Source: Niveispirillum sp. SYP-B3756 (GTDB lineage: Bacteria; Pseudomonadota; Alphaproteobacteria; Azospirillales; Azospirillaceae). From it: 64,000 bases of DNA. The stretch is from the NCBI RefSeq assembly GCF_009495745.1, contig NZ_WIDQ01000018.1:1-64000 (forward strand). The letters are read 5' to 3'. The position numbers were made by a program, and so were the translations under genes. A model generated the notes under the pieces. It was not told the origin of the DNA and did not search any database. It saw only the letters and a list, made by a program, of their open reading frames with translations. Shown here piece after piece: positions 17,760 through 27,127 of the stretch (within the stretch, counting starts at the first letter, position 1; every line of letters begins with the position of its first letter).

Positions 17760-18500
17760 ATGAAAAAACGGATGCGCAGCGCCCTGACATTGGCCGCCCT
17801 GGCGGGATTTGCCGCCACCATTCCCGCCGACGCCCATGGCATCTGGTTCGCCCAGCGCGCCAAGCAGACGGCATTGATCTATGGTATCGGTGCCGATGAT
17901 CTGGACATGGTGAAGCGGCTACCCCTGATCAAAGCCGCCAGCGGCTATGATGCCAGCTGGCAGCCGGTGGACACCGCCCTGCGCGCCGCCGGCCCCATTG
18001 TGCTGGCGGAAGCCAAGGGGTCGACGGTGGCCCTGGCCGCTGTGATGGATAATGGCAACTGGACCAAGGCGCCCGACGGCAAATGGCACAATGCCGGGCG
18101 GGACAAGGTGCCGGACGCCGTGCGGGCCGAACATACCTATAAATATGCCGTGCATCTGACCGGCCAGCCCACCAAGCCGATGCCGGCCCTGCCCGGCCAC
18201 ACGCTGCAACTGGTGCCGCTGGAAGCCATCCCCACGGAGATGGGCAAGCCCCTGAAGCTACGCGTGCTGTTCCAGGGCAAACCGCAGGCCGGTGTGTCGG
18301 TGCAGCGCGATCTGGTCACCGATCCCGATCAGGAACCGCAGAAGACTGATGCCGATGGCGTGGTAACGGTGACCATCCGCAACCAAGGCCTGAACGTCAT
18401 AGCCGCCACCTATACCGCCAGCCCGGCAGAGCCCAAGCTGGTGGACCATGATGAACATCTGGCCACCCTCTCCTTCGTGCTACCGCACGCGGAGGAATAA
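17760..18500 (+). CDS. DUF4198 domain periplasmic protein
   Basis: A 246-residue secreted protein with a signal peptide (MKKRMRSALTLAALAGFAAT, cleavage near ADAHG) and a body typical of DUF4198/NikM-like proteins: HGIWFAQRAKQ at the mature N-terminus and a C-terminal Ig-like module (GKPLKLRVLFQGKPQAGVSV, DADGVVTVTIRNQGLNVIAATY). Such proteins often accompany metal or cobalamin uptake systems, but no transporter is adjacent. The ATG at 17760 has AGGA about 8 nt upstream. The mature N-terminal His may matter for metal binding, by analogy only. It is convergent with the acyltransferase gene, 30 nt apart. Confidence 0.82.
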   Translation: MKKRMRSALTLAALAGFAATIPADAHGIWFAQRAKQTALIYGIGADDLDMVKRLPLIKAASGYDASWQPVDTALRAAGPIVLAEAKGSTVALAAVMDNGNWTKAPDGKWHNAGRDKVPDAVRAEHTYKYAVHLTGQPTKPMPALPGHTLQLVPLEAIPTEMGKPLKLRVLFQGKPQAGVSVQRDLVTDPDQEPQKTDADGVVTVTIRNQGLNVIAATYTASPAEPKLVDHDEHLATLSFVLPHAEE

Positions 18501-18530
18501 TACCGGCGCTTATTCAATGTGCCTGGGGAA

Positions 18531-19661
18531 TCAGGCCTTCAGGATCAATCCCCTGCGGTCCATTCCCCAGGCCACCGCCCAGCAGACCATCGTATAGGCG
18601 AAGGCGCAGAGCAGCGATCCCACCGGCCCCGGCACCAGGGGCTGGAACAGGGTGACGCCGATCCAGTGATAAATGCCGCCTTGCGGGCCGATGCGCACCA
18701 TCTCCAGCACAATCACGAACAGTTCGGAAAACAGATAGACCGCCAGCGGGTTACGCCCCAGGATGGTGAAAAAGGACGTACCACGCTGGCGGCCCGCCAG
18801 TTCCACCAGGGCGATCAGCCCCGCCAGCAGGATCAGGTCCAGCCCCGTCGTCAGCAGCACGAAGGAACCGGTCCACAACTTCTTGGCAATCGGGAACCAA
18901 GGTGCCCAAGCCAGCCCGGCCAGCACCAGCCCTACCCCGGCCACCGCCATCAGCCGAACCGTGCGGGCCAGCGATGCGCCGCGCAGGATGGCCATACCGG
19001 CCAGATAGCCGGCCAGCACATTCACCGTCGCCGGCAGGGTGCCCAGCAGCCCTTCCGGATCGAAGCCATTATCCTTCTTGTAAAGATGCGCCGGCCCGAT
19101 CAGCCAGAGATCGATCTTGGTACCGATATTGGCGTATTTATCATAGGCCAGACCCGGCTCGCTGAAGGCCAGCAGAATCCCCCAATAGCCCAGCAGCAGC
19201 ACGATACAGGCCAGCACGATCTGCCGCACGCCCAGCCAGCGCACCAGCAATCCCGCCAGCAGATAGCAAAGCGCCAGCCGCTGCAGCACCCCCGGTATCC
19301 GGGTGTGATCAAAGGGCAGGAAGGCCCATCCCGCCTCCCCGTGCGCCACAAACGGGAACCAGTACATCAGGAAGCCAAGCAGGAAGATGATGGCCGCCCG
19401 CCGGCACAGGCCCTTTACATAAGCGCCGGTCGGCAGCGGCTTGCGCAGCGCGAAACTCATCGCGTTGCCCATGGCGAACAGGAAGGTGGGGAAAACCAGA
19501 TCGGCCAGGGTGAAGCCGATCCATTTCGCATGGACCAGCTGCGCAAAGGGCGGGGCCCCGGCCCCGGCCGTATTCACCAGGATCATCAGAAAGATGGTGG
19601 CGCCGCGAAACACATCCAGGGCGATGAAACGCTTGGGCGCGGCTGTGCTGATCACGCTCAT
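18531..19661 (-). CDS. nagX: Heparan-alpha-glucosaminide N-acetyltransferase-like membrane protein (NagX/COG4299)
   Basis: A 376-residue polytopic membrane protein of the family that includes human HGSNAT and bacterial NagX. Family signatures are RFIALDVFRGATIFLMILVN at the first helix, FPTFLFAMGNAMSFAL, DHTRIPGVLQRLALCYL and the late NPLAVYLFSE. HGSNAT passes an acetyl group across the membrane onto terminal alpha-glucosamine; the role of the bacterial members is not settled. The ATG at 19661 overlaps the GH89 stop codon (ATGA), so the two are translationally coupled. Since GH89 only cleaves N-acetylated residues, the pairing suggests acetylation of glucosaminides before cleavage, as in the lysosome. 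Confidence 0.85.
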   Translation of the reverse strand: MSVISTAAPKRFIALDVFRGATIFLMILVNTAGAGAPPFAQLVHAKWIGFTLADLVFPTFLFAMGNAMSFALRKPLPTGAYVKGLCRRAAIIFLLGFLMYWFPFVAHGEAGWAFLPFDHTRIPGVLQRLALCYLLAGLLVRWLGVRQIVLACIVLLLGYWGILLAFSEPGLAYDKYANIGTKIDLWLIGPAHLYKKDNGFDPEGLLGTLPATVNVLAGYLAGMAILRGASLARTVRLMAVAGVGLVLAGLAWAPWFPIAKKLWTGSFVLLTTGLDLILLAGLIALVELAGRQRGTSFFTILGRNPLAVYLFSELFVIVLEMVRIGPQGGIYHWIGVTLFQPLVPGPVGSLLCAFAYTMVCWAVAWGMDRRGLILKA

Positions 19662-22009
19662 GGCCGGTCCACCTCTGCCAGCAGCGTGCGCAGGGCGGCC
19701 AGGGGCGATGCCGGCCGCTGGCGCGGCCATAGGTTCTCATCGCTGAGCCAGCCTTGCTCCCAGGCCTTGATATCGGCCTTCACCGCCGCTTCATCCAACG
19801 GCTTGCCCGCCACGGCCGCCTGTCGGGCGGCGTTCAGGAAGCGCTGCCAGCGCGGCAGGTAATAGCCGGCATAAAGCCCCTGCCAGGCGCGCGAGGCATA
19901 GTCCGACAGGTTCCCCGTGCCGCCCCACAGGGTGACAATGGCCTTGGCATCCTGGGCAAAATGCTGCTTCTCCGCCGGCGTGTCGCCATAGGCGCGGGCG
20001 TCTTCGATCCAGCTTCCCAGTGTTTCCTGCTGGTTGCCCAGCAGGCCGTCAATCTGGCGGGCCAGCGCCTCCACCCGTGCGGCAGCGCGATCACCGGCCG
20101 CCAGATCGCCGGCCTTATAGGCGGCGATGGCCTGCTTCAACGCCTCGTCCAGCTTCAAGCTGGCATAATGGCCGGTCAGATCGATCAGGTCATAGAGGTA
20201 AAGCGGCTCCGCCCCCAGCCCGGACGCCTGGGCCAGCAGCGCATCGATCCCGGCGCGCAATTGGGCGGCATCGCCCGGCGGGGCCGGATAATCAGACCCG
20301 GCCAGGGTCGGCCGTTTGAAGAACAGATAGGCCCCGGCGCGCTTTTCCCACCAGCGCGGCGTCCAGTACCGCGTGCTGAAGGCCCCGGCAATCACCTTGT
20401 TCCAGCCATCCAGCAAGGCCGGCGTCACCGTGCCATAGCGGGCGCGCAACCGGTCGGACAGCCAGCTTTCCACCGGCGGCGCGCCGGTTTTGCCCGCCAA
20501 CTCTCCCCAGGCCAGATCATAGGCGTAATCATAGACGATGCCGTTATTATGCAGCCCTTCCGGGAACATGCCAAAGCCGGCCAGCGACCCGCGCCCCGGA
20601 TGGCGCAGCACCGCTTCCATATCGGTGCGGTAGAAGGACAGGTCGCCATAGACCGGGTTGCTGCCGCCATAATTATGGACATAGCCATAGATCCAGTGCT
20701 TGCCGTCAAAGGCGTTGCTGGATTGCCAGATGCCGGGATAGCGATCATTGCCGATATCCAGGATCAGCATCCTTTCATCCGGCACCTTGGACAGGAAGGC
20801 GGCGATGGCATCGGGCGTCCAGAAATGCTTGTCGGCCCCGAACAGCCAGCCCTGCATCACCCAGGTGGCACCGGGTGCGGCCTCCGTCACCGAGCGGTAA
20901 AGCCGCTCCCCATAGGCGGCCAGCCGGGCACTGCGCACCTCTGCCGGCAGGGCAGCAGCACGCGTGGCGGGGGTGTTGGCGGTGGAATCGCCATAGGTGG
21001 CCTGGCGGGCGTCGCTGCCATCCTCCGCGATGGGGGGCACCATCTCATTGAAGGCATCCAGCAGGTAATATTGCCCCGGCCCATAGGTTTCATTGTAAAG
21101 CGCAATGAACCGCTTGGCGATGCGGGCGAACAGCGGATCGGACGGGTCCAGCCAATAGGTGCCGGGGAAACCTTCCCATTCCCGCATCTGATAGATCCGG
21201 GCCTCCGGGTGGCGCTCGGCAAAGGCCTTGGGCACATAGCCGGCAAAGGCGGGCAGGATCGGCTTCATACCCAGGGCGCGCATCCGTTCCAGGATGCGCT
21301 TTTGCAGGGTGTGCTTCTTGTCGATCCAGCCGGTGGACAGGGGCGCGCGGTAGCCGGCGATATTGCCCATGCGCTGCCAGGGCAGGAAGGGGGCGGCGGA
21401 GAAGCCATCAGCAATCGCCGTATCGCTCAGCCCCTCTTCCCGCCACAGGGCGCGCCAGACATATTCCTGCCCCTCCATGGCCAGCGGCGTATCAATGCCA
21501 TGGGCGGCCATCCAGTCAATTTCCTGCTCCCAGCGGGCCCAATCCCACCAGACGCTGGTGTAACCAAAGGTGCAGGGATTGAGATAGGTGCGCAGGCCGA
21601 ACGGGGATGTGACGTCCCCGCTGTCATAGCCGGGCGCGAAGGCCACCGTCTGGCGACGATTGCCTTCCCAACTGACCGCCAGCGCCCCCTGGCGCCCCAG
21701 ATAGCGGACGGCCCCATGCACCAGCGCCACAGCGGAATCGCCTTCCACCGAGAGATGCCCCTTATCGGTGCGCACGCGGAAATAGGGCTTGTCCAGCTTC
21801 TTCAAGGACAGGTCGATCAGGCTTGTATCGACACCCAGCCGCCCCAGCACGGCCTGCGCCTCTGCTGTTGCCTCAGCCGGTATGGCGGTTTTCTGCGTCG
21901 GTTTCGCGGCCACCGGTGCCGGCAGACCGCCGCTGGTGATCAGCCAAAGCGCGGCCGACATCAGGCAGAAGGAGCGGGTGGAAAGGTTGGCCAATGCTGA
22001 AATCGCCAA
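19658..22009 (-). CDS. GH89 alpha-N-acetylglucosaminidase
   Basis: Exo-glycosidase that removes terminal alpha-GlcNAc (the human orthologue NAGLU acts on heparan sulfate). The 783-residue frame has an N-terminal signal-like segment (CLMSAALWLITSGG, near 15-28), then the NAGLU N-terminal domain, the catalytic barrel and a helical C-terminal domain. Glu322 (FNEMVPP) and Glu484 (FPEGLHNN) correspond to the two catalytic glutamates of GH89. Other signatures are TFGYTSVWWDWARWEQEIDWMA and EWEGFPGTYWLDP. The start is uncertain: the frame opens with a TTG at 22009, and an ATG at 21961 is the alternative. It follows a TonB receptor and is coupled to the NagX-like gene. Confidence 0.93.
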   Translation of the reverse strand: MAISALANLSTRSFCLMSAALWLITSGGLPAPVAAKPTQKTAIPAEATAEAQAVLGRLGVDTSLIDLSLKKLDKPYFRVRTDKGHLSVEGDSAVALVHGAVRYLGRQGALAVSWEGNRRQTVAFAPGYDSGDVTSPFGLRTYLNPCTFGYTSVWWDWARWEQEIDWMAAHGIDTPLAMEGQEYVWRALWREEGLSDTAIADGFSAAPFLPWQRMGNIAGYRAPLSTGWIDKKHTLQKRILERMRALGMKPILPAFAGYVPKAFAERHPEARIYQMREWEGFPGTYWLDPSDPLFARIAKRFIALYNETYGPGQYYLLDAFNEMVPPIAEDGSDARQATYGDSTANTPATRAAALPAEVRSARLAAYGERLYRSVTEAAPGATWVMQGWLFGADKHFWTPDAIAAFLSKVPDERMLILDIGNDRYPGIWQSSNAFDGKHWIYGYVHNYGGSNPVYGDLSFYRTDMEAVLRHPGRGSLAGFGMFPEGLHNNGIVYDYAYDLAWGELAGKTGAPPVESWLSDRLRARYGTVTPALLDGWNKVIAGAFSTRYWTPRWWEKRAGAYLFFKRPTLAGSDYPAPPGDAAQLRAGIDALLAQASGLGAEPLYLYDLIDLTGHYASLKLDEALKQAIAAYKAGDLAAGDRAAARVEALARQIDGLLGNQQETLGSWIEDARAYGDTPAEKQHFAQDAKAIVTLWGGTGNLSDYASRAWQGLYAGYYLPRWQRFLNAARQAAVAGKPLDEAAVKADIKAWEQGWLSDENLWPRQRPASPLAALRTLLAEVDRP

Positions 22010-22082
22010 TGTCTGTCATCCATCCGTTGAAGTGCTGAGCCCGCAACCGCGGATGCCGCAGCGCTTGCGGCAATCAAAAGCT

Positions 22083-22121
22083 GGCAGCATCCCAATGGGC
22101 TTGGCACACCGGGATGCTGCC
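22083..22121 (-). terminator. Hairpin between TonB receptor and GH89 genes
   Basis: An 11-bp perfect stem GGCAGCATCCC/GGGATGCTGCC with a 17-nt loop is followed on the minus strand by AGCTTTTGATT. It may partly terminate the receptor transcript and so set a high receptor-to-enzyme ratio. The loop contains GTGCCAAGCCC, resembling the linker of the dispersed repeat family. Confidence 0.6.
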
Positions 22122-22129
22122 AATGGCGA

Positions 22130-24838
22130 TTACATCTTCCAGGTCGCCGCCGCGTAGAAGCTGCGGCCATAGAAGCTGCTTTCCTGCCAGACGGAAGGAT
22201 CGTTGTAGTAGGCCTCTTCGCTGCTTTCGTTCAGGTTGATGACACCCACGCTGAAGCTGAGATGATCATCGAACGTATAGCCGGCACTGAGATCCACCTG
22301 GGTGCGGGCCTTCACCGTATGGCCTTCGCGGGCGAAGAAGCTGTCGGCGCTGTTCTGGTCATAGCCGCTGCGGTGGTTGATGGCCACGCGCACGCTGAAA
22401 CTGTCATTTTCCCAATAGGGCGTGACATTCCAGGAGGTCTTGGACAGGTTGCGCACGGTATAGCCGGTACCAATCTTCACCTTCTGCGGATAGACCTTGG
22501 TGAAGTTGCCGATGATGCCAAACCCATCCACCGGCAGGTAATCGTCGAACGACTGGTTCCAGCTCACCTCAAAGCCTTTCAGCTTGATGGTGGAGGGGTC
22601 GTTCAACGTCTGCGTGATGTCGTAGATATTACCGGCGGCATCCACGCAATCATTGCCATTGTTGGTCAGCGGCGTGCCGGCAAAGGAACCCGGGCAGACC
22701 AGCGCCGAATAGGTGCCGTTCTTGATCCATTTCTGGAAACCGTTGATGGAGAAGGCACCGGTGCGGCTGTAATACCACTCCACCCCCAGATCAATCTGGT
22801 TGGCCGTCAGCGGCTTCAGGCCGGCCTGCCCCAGATTGACCGTCACAATATCGGTCTTGGTGTTCTGGGAATTGGTGGTGCGCGAGGTGGTCTGCGCCAG
22901 GGAGCTGTTGGAATCCAGGATCGGACGGACCAGCACCTTGGCGGCGGCGAAGCGCACCATCAGCTTATCCACCGGCTCCACAGACAGGTTGAAGCTGGGC
23001 AGCCAGTTATCGTAATGCTGCGACTGGATATAGTCGCCAATATCCTGCTGAACCTCCTCGTAACCATCGGTCCGCGGGCCGGTGACATTACCCTTCACCT
23101 TCTGGCGGGTATATTCATAGCGCAGGCCAAGATTGCCCGTCACCTTCATGTCGGCCAGCATGGTGTCGATGCTGGCCATCGCATAGGCGGACGGCATATA
23201 GCGGTCCACCTTGTAGCTGGATTCCGGGGCGAAGATTTCCGGAACCACAATGCCGGCCGCCGCCAGCGCCTTGTCATAGGCGGACGGGCTGGGACCGACC
23301 CAGCCATGCGGAATGTCGAACCGCCCATCCAGGAAATCGCCGACCGAATAATAATTGCCGGGCATGGACGGGAAAATGTTGCTGCCGGGCGCCGGGGCGT
23401 TGGACAGCGCGATCATGTCATGACGCGTGATGTACCGATCAAAAGTTTCGTGCCGGTTCTTGGCACCGACGCTCAGCTTGCTGATCGGACCGAACGTCAC
23501 TTCCTTGGACAGATCGACCTGTTCAGACAGCTCGCTGGACTTCATCCGGCGGGTGGCGCCGTTGGGATATTCGTTGCGGTTCAGCAGGTTGGGGGCATAT
23601 AGCCCAGCATTGGCCAAATCGGTGCTGACCGTGTAGCCAATGGCATCCGGATCGGCAATATCGATGGTGGCACTGGGGATATTGATGCCCAGAATGGCCG
23701 CCGCTTCACGCAGATAGGCCTTGCCCTGGGTATAGTTCACCGCCGTCTTGGCGACCCAGCCATCATCACCGGTCCATGTGCCCGACAGGGTATAGCCCTG
23801 GCTGGTCAGATTGCGTTCTTCCTCCTGACGGTTATTTTCCATCGTGAAGTTGGTCGCGGTGGTGTTGACCGCCGTGCCGTTGGCCACCTTGTTGACCTTC
23901 AGGCGCGCCGTATTGAACAGGAAAACCTGCTGGTTGACGTCGTAATCCGTATTGTCGCGCGCGAAAATGGCCGAGGCATTGATCTCGATAGAATCGGTGG
24001 GGCGCCATTGCAGTCCGCCGCTGGCCTGCTTGCGTTCCGTCTCGCGGTCGATGCGGCGATAGCGCGGCCGGCGCGGCACCGTGACCGTCGACCCGTCGAT
24101 CGACTGGGTGGTCCAGCGATCCATCCAGAAATAATCGGCGCGGTCGTCCAGCTTCTGATAGCCGACATTCAGGTAAACGCCGAGCGTATCGTTCAACAGC
24201 TGATCGACATAGCTGACACCGACCTTCGGCGTGATCTTGCCGCCGGCAAATTCGGAATTCTGACCTTTGACGGAAGCGACAAATTCCGGCGCCTTGTAAT
24301 CCAGCGGCTTGGTCGTATCAATATTCACCGTGCCGGACAGGCCGCCGGCATCCATGTCCGCCGTCGGCGATTTGATGACCTGGATGGAGCTGGCCAGCTC
24401 GGTCTGAATAATATCGTAACGGAAGCCGTCGGTGAAATCGGCACTCTTGAAGACCTGTCCATTGATGGTGGTCAACGCATATTGCGGACCCAAACCACGA
24501 ATGCTGATCGTCGCCCCACGTCCATTGACGTTAGACATCTGCACGCCGGAAATGCGCTGGATCGCTTCCGTGATATTCTCGCTGGGGAACTTGCCCAGAT
24601 CTTCCGCCGAGATACCGTCGGTAACGCGGGAGTCCAGGCGCTTGGACTCCATGGCCGCGTAAATCGATCCACGGAAACCGGTTACCACGATCTCGTCAAG
24701 CGAGCCCGCTTCCTCTGTTGGAGAGGATTGCGCCAATGCCGGGGCGGCAAGGGCCACCAGGCCGATGCAGGTGCCGCACAGCAAGGACAGCTTCTTGCGG
24801 CGAAGCGCCGCGACATTCCCACGAACTGAGTTGCTCAT
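22130..24838 (-). CDS. TonB-dependent receptor of the GH89 glycan locus
   Basis: Outer-membrane receptor of 902 residues, expected to import an oligosaccharide. After a signal peptide (cleavage near ALAQ, about 37) come SLDEIVVTGFRGSIYAAMESKR, the plug (GISAEDLGKFPSENITEAIQRISG, GRGATISIRGLGPQYALTTING) and a barrel ending SFYAAATWKM. The plug pattern is that of TonB-Xanth-Caul receptors, many of which serve carbohydrate loci. The GH89 and acetyltransferase genes lie downstream on the same strand, so a GlcNAc-containing glycan is the likely cargo (inference). The upstream region is unusually AT-rich. Confidence 0.9.
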   Translation of the reverse strand: MSNSVRGNVAALRRKKLSLLCGTCIGLVALAAPALAQSSPTEEAGSLDEIVVTGFRGSIYAAMESKRLDSRVTDGISAEDLGKFPSENITEAIQRISGVQMSNVNGRGATISIRGLGPQYALTTINGQVFKSADFTDGFRYDIIQTELASSIQVIKSPTADMDAGGLSGTVNIDTTKPLDYKAPEFVASVKGQNSEFAGGKITPKVGVSYVDQLLNDTLGVYLNVGYQKLDDRADYFWMDRWTTQSIDGSTVTVPRRPRYRRIDRETERKQASGGLQWRPTDSIEINASAIFARDNTDYDVNQQVFLFNTARLKVNKVANGTAVNTTATNFTMENNRQEEERNLTSQGYTLSGTWTGDDGWVAKTAVNYTQGKAYLREAAAILGINIPSATIDIADPDAIGYTVSTDLANAGLYAPNLLNRNEYPNGATRRMKSSELSEQVDLSKEVTFGPISKLSVGAKNRHETFDRYITRHDMIALSNAPAPGSNIFPSMPGNYYSVGDFLDGRFDIPHGWVGPSPSAYDKALAAAGIVVPEIFAPESSYKVDRYMPSAYAMASIDTMLADMKVTGNLGLRYEYTRQKVKGNVTGPRTDGYEEVQQDIGDYIQSQHYDNWLPSFNLSVEPVDKLMVRFAAAKVLVRPILDSNSSLAQTTSRTTNSQNTKTDIVTVNLGQAGLKPLTANQIDLGVEWYYSRTGAFSINGFQKWIKNGTYSALVCPGSFAGTPLTNNGNDCVDAAGNIYDITQTLNDPSTIKLKGFEVSWNQSFDDYLPVDGFGIIGNFTKVYPQKVKIGTGYTVRNLSKTSWNVTPYWENDSFSVRVAINHRSGYDQNSADSFFAREGHTVKARTQVDLSAGYTFDDHLSFSVGVINLNESSEEAYYNDPSVWQESSFYGRSFYAAATWKM

Positions 24839-25857
24839 CCCGTAACCCCTGCCTGTTAAGTATGATGCTGAGGTGATGTTCGACGGCTGGTGACTTATTT
24901 TCGTTTCTCGTCGTCCATTCCTTCATGTCAGCAATTGGTATGGTTCGTCAAGCCCACTATATAACATTTCAAAACGTCGAATTCTTAATTCAAATTAATT
25001 AAATGAAAACCCAGGATGAATCTCCGCCCCGTGAAGACTGCCGATACCGAAATGCACAATCATCAAGCATCATTCTTTAATGCAAAACAAAATCATGAAT
25101 AATTTGCTCATTAAAAATGCATTATGAGTTTTTATTGAGATAAAATTGCACATTTCAAGAAATTTTTATAAATTATATTCGGCTATTTTAAATAATTAAT
25201 CGGGGGAGATTTTAATATAATTTAATCGCCGCATATTACAGTATACAGAGAGTATTTCTTGAAATATTTTCAAAAAAAACACTAAACTCTCGACGATTTT
25301 CGTAATATAATGCGATCGTCAGCCTACCAGGAAGTCCATTCTGGACAAAAAGGCGGAAATGACGAATGTTCTTACCGTCAAATAATAATACCAATTTATG
25401 CCAAACCCTCCCCGCGATCATCCGGCGTTCTGCCAGAAGCAGCAGCTCCGCCTGCGCCATTATCAGATGGACACCTCCGGGAATTCTGCGTGCGGAATTC
25501 AGGCTGCTCGGTGCCACCCTGGCTTTTTTTTGGCGCACCGGGATACGCCAGGTCGGCTCTATTGGGCGGATCTACAGCCACCTGCGTTCGACTAAACGCA
25601 GGTGGCTGTAGCATCGTGCGAGCGCAATTCTCCCGTTGAGCCAAACCCATTTTCCGACGGTGTCCAACTGGTCAGGCAGGCCACATTTATGCCGGGCTCA
25701 GCGGAGTGCACGGCGTGGATTGTGCAACGGGCAGAGACGGAAAGGATGGTATGCCAACAGCGGGTCAGCTCAAGGTCAGGCTGGTGACAGGGCCATCAAT
25801 GCCAACAAGCAAGGATTCTTCATTCCTTCAGGTTCTCCCTGCGCCCATGGCCACGCT
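24839..25857. other. 1-kb gene-free region with an AT-rich island
   Basis: No convincing gene lies here. About 24950-25330 is strikingly AT-rich for this genome, with A/T runs and a 12-nt inverted pair (ATTTCAAGAAAT at 25152, ATTTCTTGAAAT at 25254). It sits directly upstream of the GH89-locus TonB receptor. The remainder holds a long perfect hairpin (25572-25611) and short frames without recognisable products. It could be a silencer or promoter region bound by an H-NS-like protein, or the scar of a transfer event. Confidence 0.6.
25572..25611. repeat. Perfect 17-bp stem hairpin in the gene-free region
   Basis: CTACAGCCACCTGCGTT (25572-25588) and its exact complement (25595-25611) enclose the 6-nt loop CGACTA. 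There is no T run on either side, so it is not a standard terminator. Its stem length resembles that of copy A of the dispersed repeat family, but the linker sequences are missing. Confidence 0.65.
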
Positions 25858-27084
25858 TCACGGAGCCAGTCCTTTCAAAGGTGTGGCCGCATCCGCCAAC
25901 TGGTCCGCTGTCAGCCTGGCCCCGGCGGTCACCAAGGCCTTGCCTTGCACGAAGTCGCGCATGAGATTGACACAATCCAGCGCAATCACTTGGCCTTGGC
26001 GCAGATAAACAACCGAGAAGCTGCGGGTCGCGGGATCCCCGCGCAGAACCGCCTGATCATAGCCAATCGACAGGCCCACGGTCTGCAGACGAAGATCATA
26101 CTGGTTCGACCAGAATGTCGGCACGCCAGCCACCCCGGCCTCGCCGCCGGTCAGATGACGGGCAACAATGTTGGCCTGATCCATAGCGTTCTGCACAGAT
26201 TCGATGCGCACCCGCGCCCCGGCAGCATAGGCACTGACCTGTGCGGCACAGTCACCGATGGCATAGATATCAGGCAGGCTGGTCCGGCATTGCCCATCGA
26301 CATCCACACCATTGCCGCCGACTGCCCCCGCCGCCACCAAGGGGCCTACCGCCGGCACGATGCCGATACCGGCGATGACCAGATCGGCTGGCACAAGGGT
26401 GCCATCGGCCAACGTCACCCCTGTCACCCGGCCATCCTGCCCGCTAAGCCCTGCCACAACCACGCCCAGACGAATATCGACACCCTGTGTCCGATGTTCC
26501 TGCTCATAAAAGCGGGAAAGCGGCGCCCCTGCAACCCGGGCCAGAACCCTGTCCTGCGCCTCCAGCAGCGTCACCTGCTTCCCGGCTTTCCGCAGAACGG
26601 CAGCGGCCTCCAGGCCGATATAGCCGCCCCCGACCACCACAACCCGTTGGACATCGGGCAATTCCGCCCTCAATTGATCGACATCGCCGCGGGTACGGAT
26701 GGTATGAAGACCCGCCAGTTCACTGCCTGGACATGTCAGGCGCCGGGCGGGGCCACCGGCCGCCCAGACCAGGGAGCCATAGCGATGCTCTACCCCAGCA
26801 TCTGTGGTGACAACATGCCGGGCCGGATCAACAGAAATGACCCGGTGGCCAAGCTGGAAGTCAATCGCGCGCTCTGCCCAGAAAGTGGCAGGGCGCAGAA
26901 GCATACGGTCAAATGCCTTGTCGCCCGCCAGATAATCCTTCGACAGTGGCGGCCTTTCGTAGGGAAGATCGGCTTCTTCGCCGATGATCGTTATGGAACC
27001 GGCAAATTGCTGCTGGCGCAACGCCTGCGCCAGCTGTGCACCCGCATGTCCGGCCCCAACGATCGCCACATCACTTGACTGCAT
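25858..27084 (-). CDS. FAD-dependent ferredoxin reductase (rhodocoxin/putidaredoxin reductase type)
   Basis: NAD(P)H-dependent flavoprotein that passes electrons to a small [2Fe-2S] ferredoxin serving an oxygenase or P450. The 408 residues contain the FAD site VAIVGAGHAGAQLAQAL, ADLPYERPPLSKDYL, the NAD site VVVVGGGYIGLEAAAVL, DIYAIGDCAAQ and the C-terminal reductase domain (PTFWSNQYDLRLQTVGL). I prefer the ATG at 27084, with GGAAGGGG about 8 nt upstream, over the GTG at 27093. A ferredoxin gene lies immediately upstream. No oxygenase is in the window, so its acceptor may be encoded elsewhere. Confidence 0.9.
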   Translation of the reverse strand: MQSSDVAIVGAGHAGAQLAQALRQQQFAGSITIIGEEADLPYERPPLSKDYLAGDKAFDRMLLRPATFWAERAIDFQLGHRVISVDPARHVVTTDAGVEHRYGSLVWAAGGPARRLTCPGSELAGLHTIRTRGDVDQLRAELPDVQRVVVVGGGYIGLEAAAVLRKAGKQVTLLEAQDRVLARVAGAPLSRFYEQEHRTQGVDIRLGVVVAGLSGQDGRVTGVTLADGTLVPADLVIAGIGIVPAVGPLVAAGAVGGNGVDVDGQCRTSLPDIYAIGDCAAQVSAYAAGARVRIESVQNAMDQANIVARHLTGGEAGVAGVPTFWSNQYDLRLQTVGLSIGYDQAVLRGDPATRSFSVVYLRQGQVIALDCVNLMRDFVQGKALVTAGARLTADQLADAATPLKGLAP

Positions 27085-27127
27085 CACCCGCACCCCTTCC
27101 CCCCATATCGCCCGGCAACGTCCAGGT

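Noticed and set aside
19754-22000. 748-codon frame antisense to the GH89 gene
   Set aside because: Shadow frame; GH89 on the minus strand has full motifs and catalytic residues.
25236-25538. 100-codon frame in the AT-rich gene-free region
   Set aside because: Crosses a sharp composition change and has no start signal or domain.
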